Notes under the pieces: generated by a model
The model's input: the letters and a program-made list of their open reading frames with translations, nothing else
Databases searched by the model: none
What the model was told of the DNA's origin: nothing
NCBI RefSeq assembly: GCF_000332295.1
Contig: NZ_KB235930.1
Coordinates: forward strand, 1,369,895 to 1,433,894
Direction: 5' to 3'
DNA from: Fortiea contorta PCC 7126
GTDB taxonomy: Bacteria > Cyanobacteriota > Cyanobacteriia > Cyanobacteriales > Nostocaceae
DNA length: 64,000 bases
In this document: in pieces, positions 27,965-36,300 of the stretch
Layout: the number at the start of each line of letters is the position of its first letter
Position numbering within the stretch: position 1 is the stretch's first letter
Position numbers and translations under genes: made by a program

Positions 27965-28486
27965 ATGTTCGCTTGGATATATATGATTTTAGCAATCCTT
28001 CTAGAAGTAGCAGGCACTACTTGTATGAAATTCTCAGAAGGATTCACTAGAGTATGGCCTTCAATTTTCATATTCGTCTTCTATGCTCTTTGTTTTAGCA
28101 TATTGACGCTCGCTCTGAAAACAATTGAGATCAGTCTTGCATATGCAGTATGGTCTGGTTTAGGAACAGTCTTAACAGTATCCATAGGAATTTTGTGGTT
28201 TCAGGAGTCAGTAAATCTCGTAAAAATATTATCAATCGTAGTCATATTAATAGGAGTGATTGGTCTGCACATAAGTCATGAACCTGTGTCTCAAGAAGAA
28301 GGGATTTTGTCAAGTGTTGGTACTAGTGTTGACCAACTCCAAACTACGCAGCCGAGCAAAACACAAGATATACTTCCTCCGGCTTTAATAATGCCGGAGT
28401 CGGTAGAATGCCCAGAAAGTGTAGAATACCCGGAAAGTGATGTCACTATACCCAAAGGAGCGAATTCGCGCTTTGTTTCTTCGTGA
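27965..28486 (+). CDS. EmrE-like SMR exporter with extended C-terminus
   Basis: 173 aa. Residues 1-105 are a four-helix small multidrug resistance protein of the EmrE/Qac branch: ILLEVAGTTCMKFSEGFTRVWPS with the essential Glu14, and YAVWSGLGTVLTVSIG. These exchange protons for quaternary ammonium or other cations, and EmrE itself can export betaine and choline. The tail (about 106-173) is an unusual polar extension with PESVECPESVEYPESD repeats; normal SMR proteins stop near 110. The ATG follows a TTTAGAGGT site that also precedes the Rieske gene. Convergent with the methyltransferase-SDR gene. Confidence 0.85.
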   Translation: MFAWIYMILAILLEVAGTTCMKFSEGFTRVWPSIFIFVFYALCFSILTLALKTIEISLAYAVWSGLGTVLTVSIGILWFQESVNLVKILSIVVILIGVIGLHISHEPVSQEEGILSSVGTSVDQLQTTQPSKTQDILPPALIMPESVECPESVEYPESDVTIPKGANSRFVSS

Positions 28487-28620
28487 GGTAACAGTTGGTT
28501 GTCTTTATCGATAACTCGGACATAAAGCAACTTGGTTAGTACTATTTTGGGGTTTACTCCGATTTACTACGATATGTTGTTACGCCGTTTTGCGGTCTCC
28601 TACATGTACTAAGCTCAATG

Positions 28621-30162
28621 CTACTGATCACGTGGCTCGATCAGGACTTCGTTAATTCCGACATTGGGCTTTGCCATAACTGCACCAACAATGCAGTCAG
28701 CGACGTCAAACGGGTTGAGCAACTGTGTGTCCGAAGCCCACCCATGTCCTACTTTGAATTGCGGATTAATACCGAGTGCCTCGAGCGCCTTCGTGTCGCT
28801 GTTAGTTCGGACGAGATCCGTTCTGACATCCCCCGGCTGAACATCGGTTATTTTGATACCTTTTCCACGGAACTCGTTGCGCAGATTCTGTGACAGAGTG
28901 GTGACAAAAGCCTTTGATGCACAATACAACGACAACCCTGCGAACGGTGTCTTGGCGGCATCACTGCTGACGTTGATGATGTGACCAGATTTCTGCCGAA
29001 TGAGCACAGGCAGGACAGCGCCGATGCAGTTAACCACTCCAGTGATGTTGACATCAATAGTTCTGTCCCATTCTTCAAAAACTCCGTTCTCCAGGAAGGT
29101 ATAGAACATCACGCCGGCTGCGTTGATCAGCACGTCAACACGGCCGTAACGTTCCATGGCAGTGCGAACCAAGCCCAGCGCTTGTTCGCGCTGTGTGACA
29201 TCCGTCGGCGCGACGAAGCAAGCGCCACCTTGCTCCTCGATGAGCGCTTTGACTGTGTTGAGCTTGTCTGCATTCCTCGCGGCGAGGACAACGGTGGCAC
29301 CATGGGCGGCCAACGCGATCGCAGTCGAGCGGCCAATGCCAGAAGACGCACCCGTGCAAATAGCCACGCGACCTTTCAACCTTTGCGATTGAATAGAATA
29401 TTTTTCAGCCTGGATCAACCAGTACGTCTTGATGCCGTCCTCGATGTCTTGAAGCTTTTTCTTGAATGTTTCAACCGTCTCTTTGAACGCGGCGGCGGAA
29501 TAGCGCACAGTGATTTCATCCTCGCGGGCAAGCAGACGCTCGATCTCGGCTTGCGTGTGACGAGTGTAGCTTTCAGTGTCGTCGGAAACTTGAATCCGGA
29601 TGAATGTATTGCGCTCGAAGAGATCGTAATAATCTGACTGCATGAGCAGGTGATAACCCTTGCGGTCGAGCACCACCTGTTGCTCTTGGGTCAGTGGCTG
29701 ATCCGAGATGCCATAGTCAGTGGCGAGGAATTTGCCTCCGGGCTTAAGCCATGATCTGATCTTTTGAAACAGTTGATTTTTTCGCTCGTTATCGAAGTGC
29801 AGCAGGGCATCTCGACAGATGATGTAGTCAAAGGAGTTGTCGTCAAAATGCGTAGCGATGACATCGCCGAGGATGAATTCACACTTAGACGAACGTTCCT
29901 CTGCCACTCGCCTGGCGTGCTCGATTAGCTCCGCTTCCTGGTCGATGCCAGTGACTTGAGCCCCATACTCATCCTCAAGATAGAAGGTGCTGCCTCCTAG
30001 ACCGCAACAGATGTCCAGGATGTGCGTACTTGATCCGAGAACCTCATCAGCGAAGAGTACGGCAAGATATGCTGACCCGCCGCAGGACATGAACCCTTCA
30101 CCAAAGGCCAGCTCAAATAGCCTCACTTTATCTACGCTGTATTGTTTTTCAGTGACCGTCAT
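28621..30162 (-). CDS. Fusion of phosphoethanolamine-methyltransferase-like domain and short-chain dehydrogenase
   Basis: 513 aa. Residues 1-260 are a class I SAM methyltransferase close to phosphoethanolamine N-methyltransferases: FGEGFMSCGG, ILDICCGLGGSTFYL, VTGID, FDYIICRDALLHF, LKPGGKFLATDY and a C-terminal YWLIQAEK. Residues about 265-513 are a complete classical SDR: TGASSGIG, INAAG, NVSSDAA and YCASK (Ser-Tyr-Lys triad). I chose the ATG at 30162, which overlaps the aldolase stop as TGATG, so translation is coupled. GC content is above 50% by eye, higher than the neighbours, suggesting transfer. Likely methylates an amine and oxidises or reduces an alcohol/carbonyl on the same molecule; substrate unknown. 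Confidence 0.85.
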   Translation of the reverse strand: MTVTEKQYSVDKVRLFELAFGEGFMSCGGSAYLAVLFADEVLGSSTHILDICCGLGGSTFYLEDEYGAQVTGIDQEAELIEHARRVAEERSSKCEFILGDVIATHFDDNSFDYIICRDALLHFDNERKNQLFQKIRSWLKPGGKFLATDYGISDQPLTQEQQVVLDRKGYHLLMQSDYYDLFERNTFIRIQVSDDTESYTRHTQAEIERLLAREDEITVRYSAAAFKETVETFKKKLQDIEDGIKTYWLIQAEKYSIQSQRLKGRVAICTGASSGIGRSTAIALAAHGATVVLAARNADKLNTVKALIEEQGGACFVAPTDVTQREQALGLVRTAMERYGRVDVLINAAGVMFYTFLENGVFEEWDRTIDVNITGVVNCIGAVLPVLIRQKSGHIINVSSDAAKTPFAGLSLYCASKAFVTTLSQNLRNEFRGKGIKITDVQPGDVRTDLVRTNSDTKALEALGINPQFKVGHGWASDTQLLNPFDVADCIVGAVMAKPNVGINEVLIEPRDQ

Positions 30163-30806
30163 CACACAATTCCTGACTGTTTGAGGTTTTCGAGATACGA
30201 ACTGGGGCATTCAGGTATCTGGGTTTCGTCCTGATGGACACCCAGCATCCTCGTCATCTTCGCTGCCTGCTCAAGGTTCAATGCGGTGTACAAACCCCAT
30301 TCGATCGACTTGCTGCCCAACAAGCAGCCATGGTGAGCCAGCAACAAGATATCATAACCCTTTTTGAATTGATCTGAGCAGGCGGTAGCAAGCTGCTGCG
30401 TACCCGGTTGAATGAATGGCAGGGTCGCTATCCTGCCAGCAAGGTAGTAGGTATGATCGACGGTGATGGTTCTGATTTTGATATCGAAAGTGGCGAGCAG
30501 GGTAGCTTGCTGCGGGTGAAAGTGCAACAAGCATAGAAACTCTGGCCGCGCTCGATAGCCCGCAAGATGCATCGCCGTCTCGGAGGATGCTCCGCTAGGA
30601 ACATTGTCTTCGAGTTTAAAGGATACAAATGAGTCAATATCAAGCTCATCAAGACACACGCCTGAACGTGTAATGGTAATCTCGTTGGCTTCTGCGTCAT
30701 AGGTGGAGAGGTTGCCACCATCGGCAATGGTTAGATCGGATCTGACCATCTTTTTTCCCAGTGCGATCAGCTTGTATACGTTTTCTTCGATCATGTGAGC
30801 ACTCAT
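30162..30806 (-). CDS. Class II aldolase/adducin-family protein
   Basis: 214 aa, zinc-dependent class II aldolase fold. GNLS (phosphate-loop region), SGASSETAMHLAGYRARPEF (SSE, the usual catalytic Glu), HFHP (two metal His) and LLAHHG (third metal His region) are all present, so it should be active. Family members split or dehydrate sugar-phosphate-like substrates (fuculose-1-P aldolase, MtnB and others); which one applies here is unknown. It overlaps the Rieske gene by 4 bp (ATGA) and the fusion gene by 1 bp, so all three form one operon. Confidence 0.85.
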   Translation of the reverse strand: MSAHMIEENVYKLIALGKKMVRSDLTIADGGNLSTYDAEANEITITRSGVCLDELDIDSFVSFKLEDNVPSGASSETAMHLAGYRARPEFLCLLHFHPQQATLLATFDIKIRTITVDHTYYLAGRIATLPFIQPGTQQLATACSDQFKKGYDILLLAHHGCLLGSKSIEWGLYTALNLEQAAKMTRMLGVHQDETQIPECPSSYLENLKQSGIV

Positions 30807-31999
30807 ATAGTCCGTTGAGGGTTACCAGAGGGGGCCCGCTCGATTTGATCTAGGGATCTGGCCTGAAGGTATTGATCAATGGCTTTCAAATAGAGGCCAT
30901 GAAAGTGATGAACCCCATGCTCACTTTCACCTTTGTCGTTGCCACTGCACACGACGAAACGGCCTCCTTTTTCGTAGGCAGGCGTGTTCATGCCCCGCTG
31001 CACACTTTCAATAATGTCGATATCTTCGTTTTGTAAAACTTTGTCGATATATTTGATCGCTTCCATCTGCTGAGCAGTGGGGGTTGATTCTTGGAAGAAG
31101 AAATCGAAAATTTCGATCGTCGTTTCAGCATCAACCGGAATGAAGTGCCAGACCATCCAATTAGGATCGCCTGGGTAACGTAGTAAGCCGGTATTAGGCC
31201 ACAGCCACCAGAGGAAATGATCTTGGACGCTTGCCCCTTCAACGTTGTAGGCTGAGTTACTGGTCATGCTGCTCGGCCCAATTTGGCTGGAATAAATATC
31301 GTATGTTGTGACCTGGTAATTACGCATGTCCAGCAATGTTATAAGATCCTTATGGGCTACCAGACAGTGGTAGCATTCTAGGAAATTATCGACAACGATT
31401 TTCCAGTTGCCCTTAACGCGATAGGTGAGTCGGTATGAATGAGTCAGCGTCCCTAAGTCAGGGGCATATTCTAGAATTTCACGGGCTAACTCGCCGGACT
31501 GAGTGGTCAGCGGTTTCGCCTCTGGGTCAAGGTTGACGAAGACCATGTGACAGAACTCTTCGATTTGAACCGACACCATCCCGAAATCGTCACAGTGAAA
31601 GCCTTCAATGGTATTTGAATGTCGAGCCGAGTGGAGGGTTCCGTCTAGGTTGTAGACCCAAGCGTGATATGGGCAGACAAAGGTTTTAATGTTGCCTTGA
31701 TCCTTCACTAGCTCATGGCCACGGTGGCGGCAAACGTTGTAAAAAGCCCGCAGCACACCTGCGTGATCGCGGACGACGACGATCGCTCGCCCCTGTATGT
31801 CGATGGCGATGTAGTCTCCTGGATGACGAAGCCGCTCAACATGGCAGACATACTGCCAACTGTTGTAAAAGATCGCCTCCCGCTCAATGTCCAGAAAATC
31901 CGGCTTGATATAGGCCCGAGCTGGCAAAGAGTACGAACATTTTGGATCACTATTAAAATTTTCAGCTAAGATTTGTAGCTCATGAATTGAGATGGTCAT
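30803..31999 (-). CDS. Rieske non-haem iron oxygenase, choline/betaine-monooxygenase-like
   Basis: 398 aa alpha subunit. N-terminal Rieske [2Fe-2S] domain with CRHRGHEL and CPYHAWVYNLDG; catalytic domain with the iron site DNFLECYHCLVAH (D-x2-H-x4-H region) and a later Asp. The layout resembles glycine betaine, carnitine and choline oxygenases, which demethylate or hydroxylate quaternary amines. No reductase gene lies beside it. Good AGAGG site before the ATG. First gene of the three-gene leftward operon. Confidence 0.85.
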   Translation of the reverse strand: MTISIHELQILAENFNSDPKCSYSLPARAYIKPDFLDIEREAIFYNSWQYVCHVERLRHPGDYIAIDIQGRAIVVVRDHAGVLRAFYNVCRHRGHELVKDQGNIKTFVCPYHAWVYNLDGTLHSARHSNTIEGFHCDDFGMVSVQIEEFCHMVFVNLDPEAKPLTTQSGELAREILEYAPDLGTLTHSYRLTYRVKGNWKIVVDNFLECYHCLVAHKDLITLLDMRNYQVTTYDIYSSQIGPSSMTSNSAYNVEGASVQDHFLWWLWPNTGLLRYPGDPNWMVWHFIPVDAETTIEIFDFFFQESTPTAQQMEAIKYIDKVLQNEDIDIIESVQRGMNTPAYEKGGRFVVCSGNDKGESEHGVHHFHGLYLKAIDQYLQARSLDQIERAPSGNPQRTI

Positions 32000-32363
32000 T
32001 TTTCAACCTCTAAATCAGGTTTGGGTATATAATAGTAGACGATTGTTGGTGCTTATTTTGGTTGGCGTGTCTGGAAAATATTAAAAAAATAAGGCTACTC
32101 GCTTAAAGCGGGACAGGAGCAACGGGAAAGTGGAGCGCTCCACCTTAAGTTCGTAACCAAAAATAATTCTCTTACTCGGTTCATAGCAAAATTCACAAGT
32201 ATGAGAACATAAAAAAGCTTGCCAAAATTGAGCTTTAGCAATCTAACCTCTCTCCAGGGCTGTTTCATTCTAAATTTCGACATTTTGTGCATCAACGAGA
32301 ATAAGCCGTTCTAGGCTTCAAAGATTTTAGTCTTCGATGGCTGAAACCGCCTAGCCTCATTTC
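32000..32363. promoter_or_regulatory. Upstream region of the Rieske operon
   Basis: 364 bp between the Rieske and DUF62 genes. It should contain the operon promoter (an AT-rich patch with TATAAT at 32028-32033 near the Rieske start, orientation not certain). An unrecognised 66-codon minus-strand frame (32095-32295) has no ribosome site and looks like a gene or IS fragment rather than a gene. Confidence 0.4.
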
Positions 32364-33227
32364 CTAAATCTCGTATGAAAGCACCCAGGACTGCTTTTCA
32401 TTATTATGAAAACCGCTATGAATACATAAAACTACAGAATCTCCGATTTTGATGTTAAAGGTTTCTGCAAATGATCCCATGTTTATAGCCATCTCTATTC
32501 TTCCACAATCATCCTTTAATATCAGAGGCTCCCCTTTAGCAACATCGCTAAATGTCCGACCAATTGGTAAACATAAACTTCCAGTATTAGAGTGTCTGAT
32601 TTGAATGCTGTCCTTATTGTCTAATTCTAATTTTTTCCACAATTCATATTTTATATTCAGATGAACAGACCCGAAACGGCTGATTTGGATAACGGTAGCG
32701 TATACTAAGTTATCAATAACCAAAGCCTCATCATATACCGCCCTTACTAGATTGTTTACCTCAATGCTTGATCCAAATTGATCAAGTGAAACGCCATTTG
32801 ATAGGTGGGCAGCAACTGGGGCAAATATATCTCGACCGTGGAATATCTGTGAAACTGGCGCTCGCATGTATGCAACATTTTCAATTGTAGTGGCTTTGAC
32901 GATGCCCCCCAAAATCCTTGCTGCGGGAATTAGAATTCCGTTATCTGGCCCAAGCAACCAATCACCACGGCATGTTTCTAAGATTATCGAGTTACGGTTG
33001 AAGGAGGCACCAGGATCGCATATACATACATGAGCACCAACTGGAAGAAAAGAAACTTGCTCTAAGGTTCTTGCCGCAGCGAGTAGATTAAATGGAGGCA
33101 GTTCGTGCGTTAAATGAATAACGTGTGAGTGAGGAGATATTGACAATATAACCCCCTCCATTAGCCCTACTCCCTGACTTTGAGCACCAAAATCGCTTGT
33201 TAAACTAACAAAAGTTTTTTTTTTCAT
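32364..33227 (-). CDS. Diverged SAM hydroxide adenosyltransferase (DUF62/fluorinase family)
   Basis: 287 aa from the ATG at 33227 (AAGG site; an upstream in-frame ATG at 33245 is less likely). Known members split S-adenosylmethionine into adenosine and methionine with water, or use halide. The hydrolase triad looks intact: CDPG (Asp), a nearby Arg in NRNS, and IFHGRDIFAPVAAHL (His). GPDNGIL is conserved. The usual DRFGNxxTN motif reads SRFGSVHLN, so the Asp and Asn that contact the methionine part are both Ser. The C-terminal GRIEMAINMGSFAE is family-typical. Same direction as the Rieske operon, 364 bp upstream; may be cotranscribed or separate. Confidence 0.82.
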   Translation of the reverse strand: MKKKTFVSLTSDFGAQSQGVGLMEGVILSISPHSHVIHLTHELPPFNLLAAARTLEQVSFLPVGAHVCICDPGASFNRNSIILETCRGDWLLGPDNGILIPAARILGGIVKATTIENVAYMRAPVSQIFHGRDIFAPVAAHLSNGVSLDQFGSSIEVNNLVRAVYDEALVIDNLVYATVIQISRFGSVHLNIKYELWKKLELDNKDSIQIRHSNTGSLCLPIGRTFSDVAKGEPLILKDDCGRIEMAINMGSFAETFNIKIGDSVVLCIHSGFHNNEKQSWVLSYEI

Positions 33228-33598
33228 CTGGATACCTTCATGCACGGAAACTCACTCTGTTCACACTTAATAAGAAAGCGCGGCATCTGATAAAAAATCT
33301 ATGTCGGCGTCTTATTTCGTGAATCGATACTGCGTATTTTGTAATTTTATTTTAATTCTGTCAAGTATATAGCTTAGGCATTGACACAAGTAGCGATCGC
33401 CTGTTTTTTCCTGATGTACTCTACTGCATCTTTTGTCTAATTTGTCAAAGCGTAAGTCCTAGAATCATCTACAAACAAAAAGATTTTTTTAATTAACGTT
33501 CCCAGGTCTATGCTAGTCATGGAAGAAGTCTGATTTGACAACTATAGTAACTTTCATCTTCTTACTTCTCCTGCATTTTTCCTAATTCAAATTAAACC

Positions 33599-33629
33599 AA
33601 TTCGCAATTCGCAATTCGCAATTCGCAAT
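33599..33629. repeat. Heptanucleotide tandem repeat (AATTCGC)n
   Basis: Four consecutive copies of AATTCGC, followed about 40 bases later by another CAATTCGCAATT piece and a GC-rich dispersed element. Typical STRR of heterocystous cyanobacteria. Confidence 0.85.
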
Positions 33630-33708
33630 GACGCTCGCGGACTCGCTACCGCTGCGAATCAAGCAATTCGCAATTACGTTTTGTAATGGGGGTTTAGCGC
33701 AAAGTCAG

Positions 33709-33729
33709 CCGGGGGGAGTATCCCCCCGG
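33709..33729. terminator. GC-rich hairpin
   Basis: CCGGGGGGA (33709-33717) pairs with TCCCCCCGG (33721-33729) over a 3-base loop. There is no T-run; it may be part of a decayed mobile-element end rather than a true terminator. Confidence 0.5.
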
Positions 33730-34038
33730 TGAACTTTGTAAGAGAGACCCCACCACAAAACTTACGGATTTTAGAATCCGGGGACTTAAACCCACGAAAT
33801 TTTGTTAATTGTTATTTGTAAGTATTTATTCATACTAGCCCTGATGAGTGCAAGTTTTACCACCCTGAAATAAATTACGCTGCGTTCCCACAGCGCGTAC
33901 TGGCTAGTATGGTTTAGTTGTGGCTTCGGGCGATCGCATCAAAGATGAGGTTCATAGAAATAGATCAACGAACAGATGCACAGATTACAGAGGTAAAGGT
34001 TGAAAAATTCAGTTGTACTAGTCCCCAGTCTCCAACCT

Positions 34039-35304
34039 CTAAAACCGTCCATTCCCCTGAATAATGTGCTTGACTGTCGTCAAGGTTTCTAAACTAATAA
34101 ATCCCCGGCGGTGTCCTTTCTGGTTAGACATTCCTAAAAACACTGAATCTCCCCGCGAAGGGTTGCGGGAGAAACGCGGGGAGGCATTAATATAAGTTGA
34201 AGCGCTGTTGACTCCTAGTGCAAACTGGCGGCTTTCCTGGTATGATTCAGTAACGATACAATCAGCATGACCACTACTATGTTGATTGATGCAGGCGATC
34301 GCTACTTCTAAACTATCTACTAATTTAAACGCTACTGTCTTCGTTAAATAGGCGCTTCCCCATTCACCTTCTTTCGCTAGCTGCAATTGGGGAAAAGCTT
34401 CTACTAGTTCTGCATCGCCTCTAATTTCAAAGCCTTTGTCTTTTAAAGTGTTCCACAGCACGGCTAAGGACGATGGTAAGGCTTGGCGATGGATCAGCAC
34501 TTTTTCGATGGCGTTGACTGGATCTGGTTCGCTCTCATGACTATCGATAATCATCCAGCGCACCATTTCTAAGCTACCGTTCACTGACCAATAAAGGTAA
34601 CAATTGCCCATTGCTGATTTTAAAACTGGACAAGTTGCCTGTCGTACTACCTGCTGGACTAAGCTAGAACGTCCATATGGAATGACCAAGTTTAAGTACT
34701 GGTCTTGGACAACTAAATCTCGAATCGAAGCACCATGTTCTGCTGTGATCAATTCTATACAGCCCAGGGGTAGACCAACTTCGGCGATCGCATTTTGGAT
34801 CACATCAGCGATCGCTGCATTGGAATGGCTAGCTTCAGTACTACCCTTGAGAATTATACTATTACCTGTTTTGATGCACAAACCTGCTGCTATCGCTCCC
34901 AAGTCTGGAAAGGCTTCATAGATAAACCCAATTACTCCCAAGGGCATTAAATGGGAGTAACTCTGGGAATCTTCTTGCTGATACTCAGCAGTTCGCACCC
35001 GTCGCAGCGGATCTGATAATTCCCCCAACCGTTGCAGAATCTCCACCGTTGTTTCTAGCCTGGTGGGAGTCAGCTTCAGCCAATCCAAAATCAATTCTGG
35101 TATCGCCATTTCCCGACTCGCTTCCAAATCCAAGGTGTTGGCTTCCAAAATATCGTCAAAGGAGCGTTCTAGCCCCTGTGCCATCGCTAACACAGCACGA
35201 CTGCGGTCTACTCCCTTAGCAATTCCTAACTTGAGAGAGGCTTGATGAGCGCGTTTAGCGCTATTCATTGGTTCGGGGTAATCATCAAAAACTGCAACGG
35301 TCAT
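34039..35304 (-). CDS. ProA-like protein lacking the catalytic cysteine
   Basis: 421 aa, homologous along its length to gamma-glutamyl phosphate reductase (aldehyde-dehydrogenase fold): PLGVIGFIYEAFPDLGAIAA, TGNSIILKGSTEA, YINASPRFS, STEALTT-like SLETLTTVKHI. In true ProA the active-site Cys sits in RPxxCNxxE; here that segment is EPDPVNAIEK, so residue 263 is Val (codon at 34516-34518). The NADPH loop is also changed. The enzyme therefore probably does not make glutamate semialdehyde and a canonical ProA should exist elsewhere. It is followed by tRNA and ribH at a distance and preceded by a small membrane protein 4 bp away, so these two form an operon. Confidence 0.85.
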   Translation of the reverse strand: MTVAVFDDYPEPMNSAKRAHQASLKLGIAKGVDRSRAVLAMAQGLERSFDDILEANTLDLEASREMAIPELILDWLKLTPTRLETTVEILQRLGELSDPLRRVRTAEYQQEDSQSYSHLMPLGVIGFIYEAFPDLGAIAAGLCIKTGNSIILKGSTEASHSNAAIADVIQNAIAEVGLPLGCIELITAEHGASIRDLVVQDQYLNLVIPYGRSSLVQQVVRQATCPVLKSAMGNCYLYWSVNGSLEMVRWMIIDSHESEPDPVNAIEKVLIHRQALPSSLAVLWNTLKDKGFEIRGDAELVEAFPQLQLAKEGEWGSAYLTKTVAFKLVDSLEVAIACINQHSSGHADCIVTESYQESRQFALGVNSASTYINASPRFSRNPSRGDSVFLGMSNQKGHRRGFISLETLTTVKHIIQGNGRF

Positions 35305-35308
35305 TGAA

Positions 35309-35716
35309 TTAACGTCTGTAGGTAAGCCAGACCATTAGCGCTGGCAGAATAGCTAACAGCACCGCCACCATTGCCCAGGCCATAATGCTGGAACCATTCG
35401 CCAATCGCAGTGCTAATGGCAACCATATGATCACTAGCACGAAAATAATCCCCAGTGCTATTGGCAGATAGCTTTCTCCCAGGCGCGGATGGACAACATG
35501 CCAACTATTCCCCGTCCAGCGCCAAGCGCGCTTGTAGGGATAGGTGGTGGCTAGTTGTTCTAGGACATAACCATTATCTTCTACTACGAATATTTGTTGA
35601 CAGCGATCGCAACCAAATGCATCGGTCAAGGTAATAGGAATTAATCGTCCCCGGCGACGACAGGGGCAGAAATATTCCGCGTTCAAGTCGATTTTTTCAG
35701 GTTTTTGAGATTGCAC
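35309..35716 (-). CDS. Zinc-ribbon membrane protein, unknown
   Basis: 135 aa. N-terminal Cys pairs (FCPCRRRG and CDRCQQ) form a likely zinc ribbon, followed by WRWTGNSWHVV and two C-terminal membrane helices (about 83-103 and 111-130). I take it as a cyanobacterial conserved protein of unknown role. Ends 4 bp before the ProA-like gene, so probably cotranscribed. Confidence 0.65.
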   Translation of the reverse strand: MQSQKPEKIDLNAEYFCPCRRRGRLIPITLTDAFGCDRCQQIFVVEDNGYVLEQLATTYPYKRAWRWTGNSWHVVHPRLGESYLPIALGIIFVLVIIWLPLALRLANGSSIMAWAMVAVLLAILPALMVWLTYRR

Positions 35717-36116
35717 AAGCGTTCTAGTAACTTGAGCGTGTTTTCACGATCGGCGATATTACCATTCCCTCGGACATAGTTTGGGTGCTGGTTTCCATAT
35801 TTTTAACTTTTTTATCAGTTACTGTTGTTTGGGTAAAAGATATGTGTTTGTGGAACTTGCTGACAATTCACAACCTTGTTTAAGAAGTTATTTTTTCATT
35901 TACAGATTATTAAGATCATATTGCGTCTGCATATCTGGCACAATCTCTAGTCTAAGTCGCGACAACTTCTAAAACAACTTGTTTGGCGGGTCGCGCCAAA
36001 CTCTCTCCTGCACCCAACAACGCGGCTATTTAATTAGCCTTTATCTAGTGTAGTACACTGTACAGGTATGACTCTGCTTTATTTATGGAGCACAATTTAA
36101 GTATCATTTTTTAGAA

Positions 36117-36188
36117 AGCGGGTAACGCGATTCGAACGCGCGACATTCACCTTGGCAAGGTGACGCTCTACCACTGAGCTATACCCGC
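36117..36188 (-). tRNA. tRNA-Gly (GCC)
   Basis: 72 nt. The acceptor stem pairs GCGGGTA with TACCCGC; D arm AGCTCAGTGGTAGAGC; anticodon loop TTGCCAA (GCC, glycine); T arm GCGCGTTCGAATCGCG. The 3' CCA is not encoded. Confidence 0.95.
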
Positions 36189-36300
36189 ATCAATCAACTC
36201 TAATATTCTCACATCTTTTTTGGTTTGTCAAGCTTTTTATTTGTCGGTTGTCAGTTGCTGATTTTTGGCGCTGACCACCGACTTTTCACTCATTTTTACA

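Larger units (their letters stand above)
33246..34038. other. Intergenic region with repeats and a possible IS-end remnant
   Basis: 793 bp without a gene. Contains a heptamer repeat (33599-33629), a GC hairpin (33709-33729) and an ATG-less open frame 33687-33830 (reads FSAKSAGGSIPPVNF). The latter two might be the right end of a decayed IS200/IS605-type element, but I cannot confirm this. Confidence 0.45.

Noticed and set aside
29127-29637. Several long frames on both strands within the methyltransferase-SDR gene
   Set aside because: They are shadows caused by the high G+C content; the fusion frame carries all motifs.
32095-32295. 66-codon minus-strand ORF upstream of the Rieske operon
   Set aside because: No ribosome site and no recognisable domain; may be a fragment of an older gene.
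33599-33629. CRISPR array
   Set aside because: The 7-bp units are contiguous with no spacers, and no cas gene is present in the window.
35781-35972. 63-codon plus-strand ORF near the tRNA
   Set aside because: Cys/Phe-rich, unlike a real protein, with no ribosome site.
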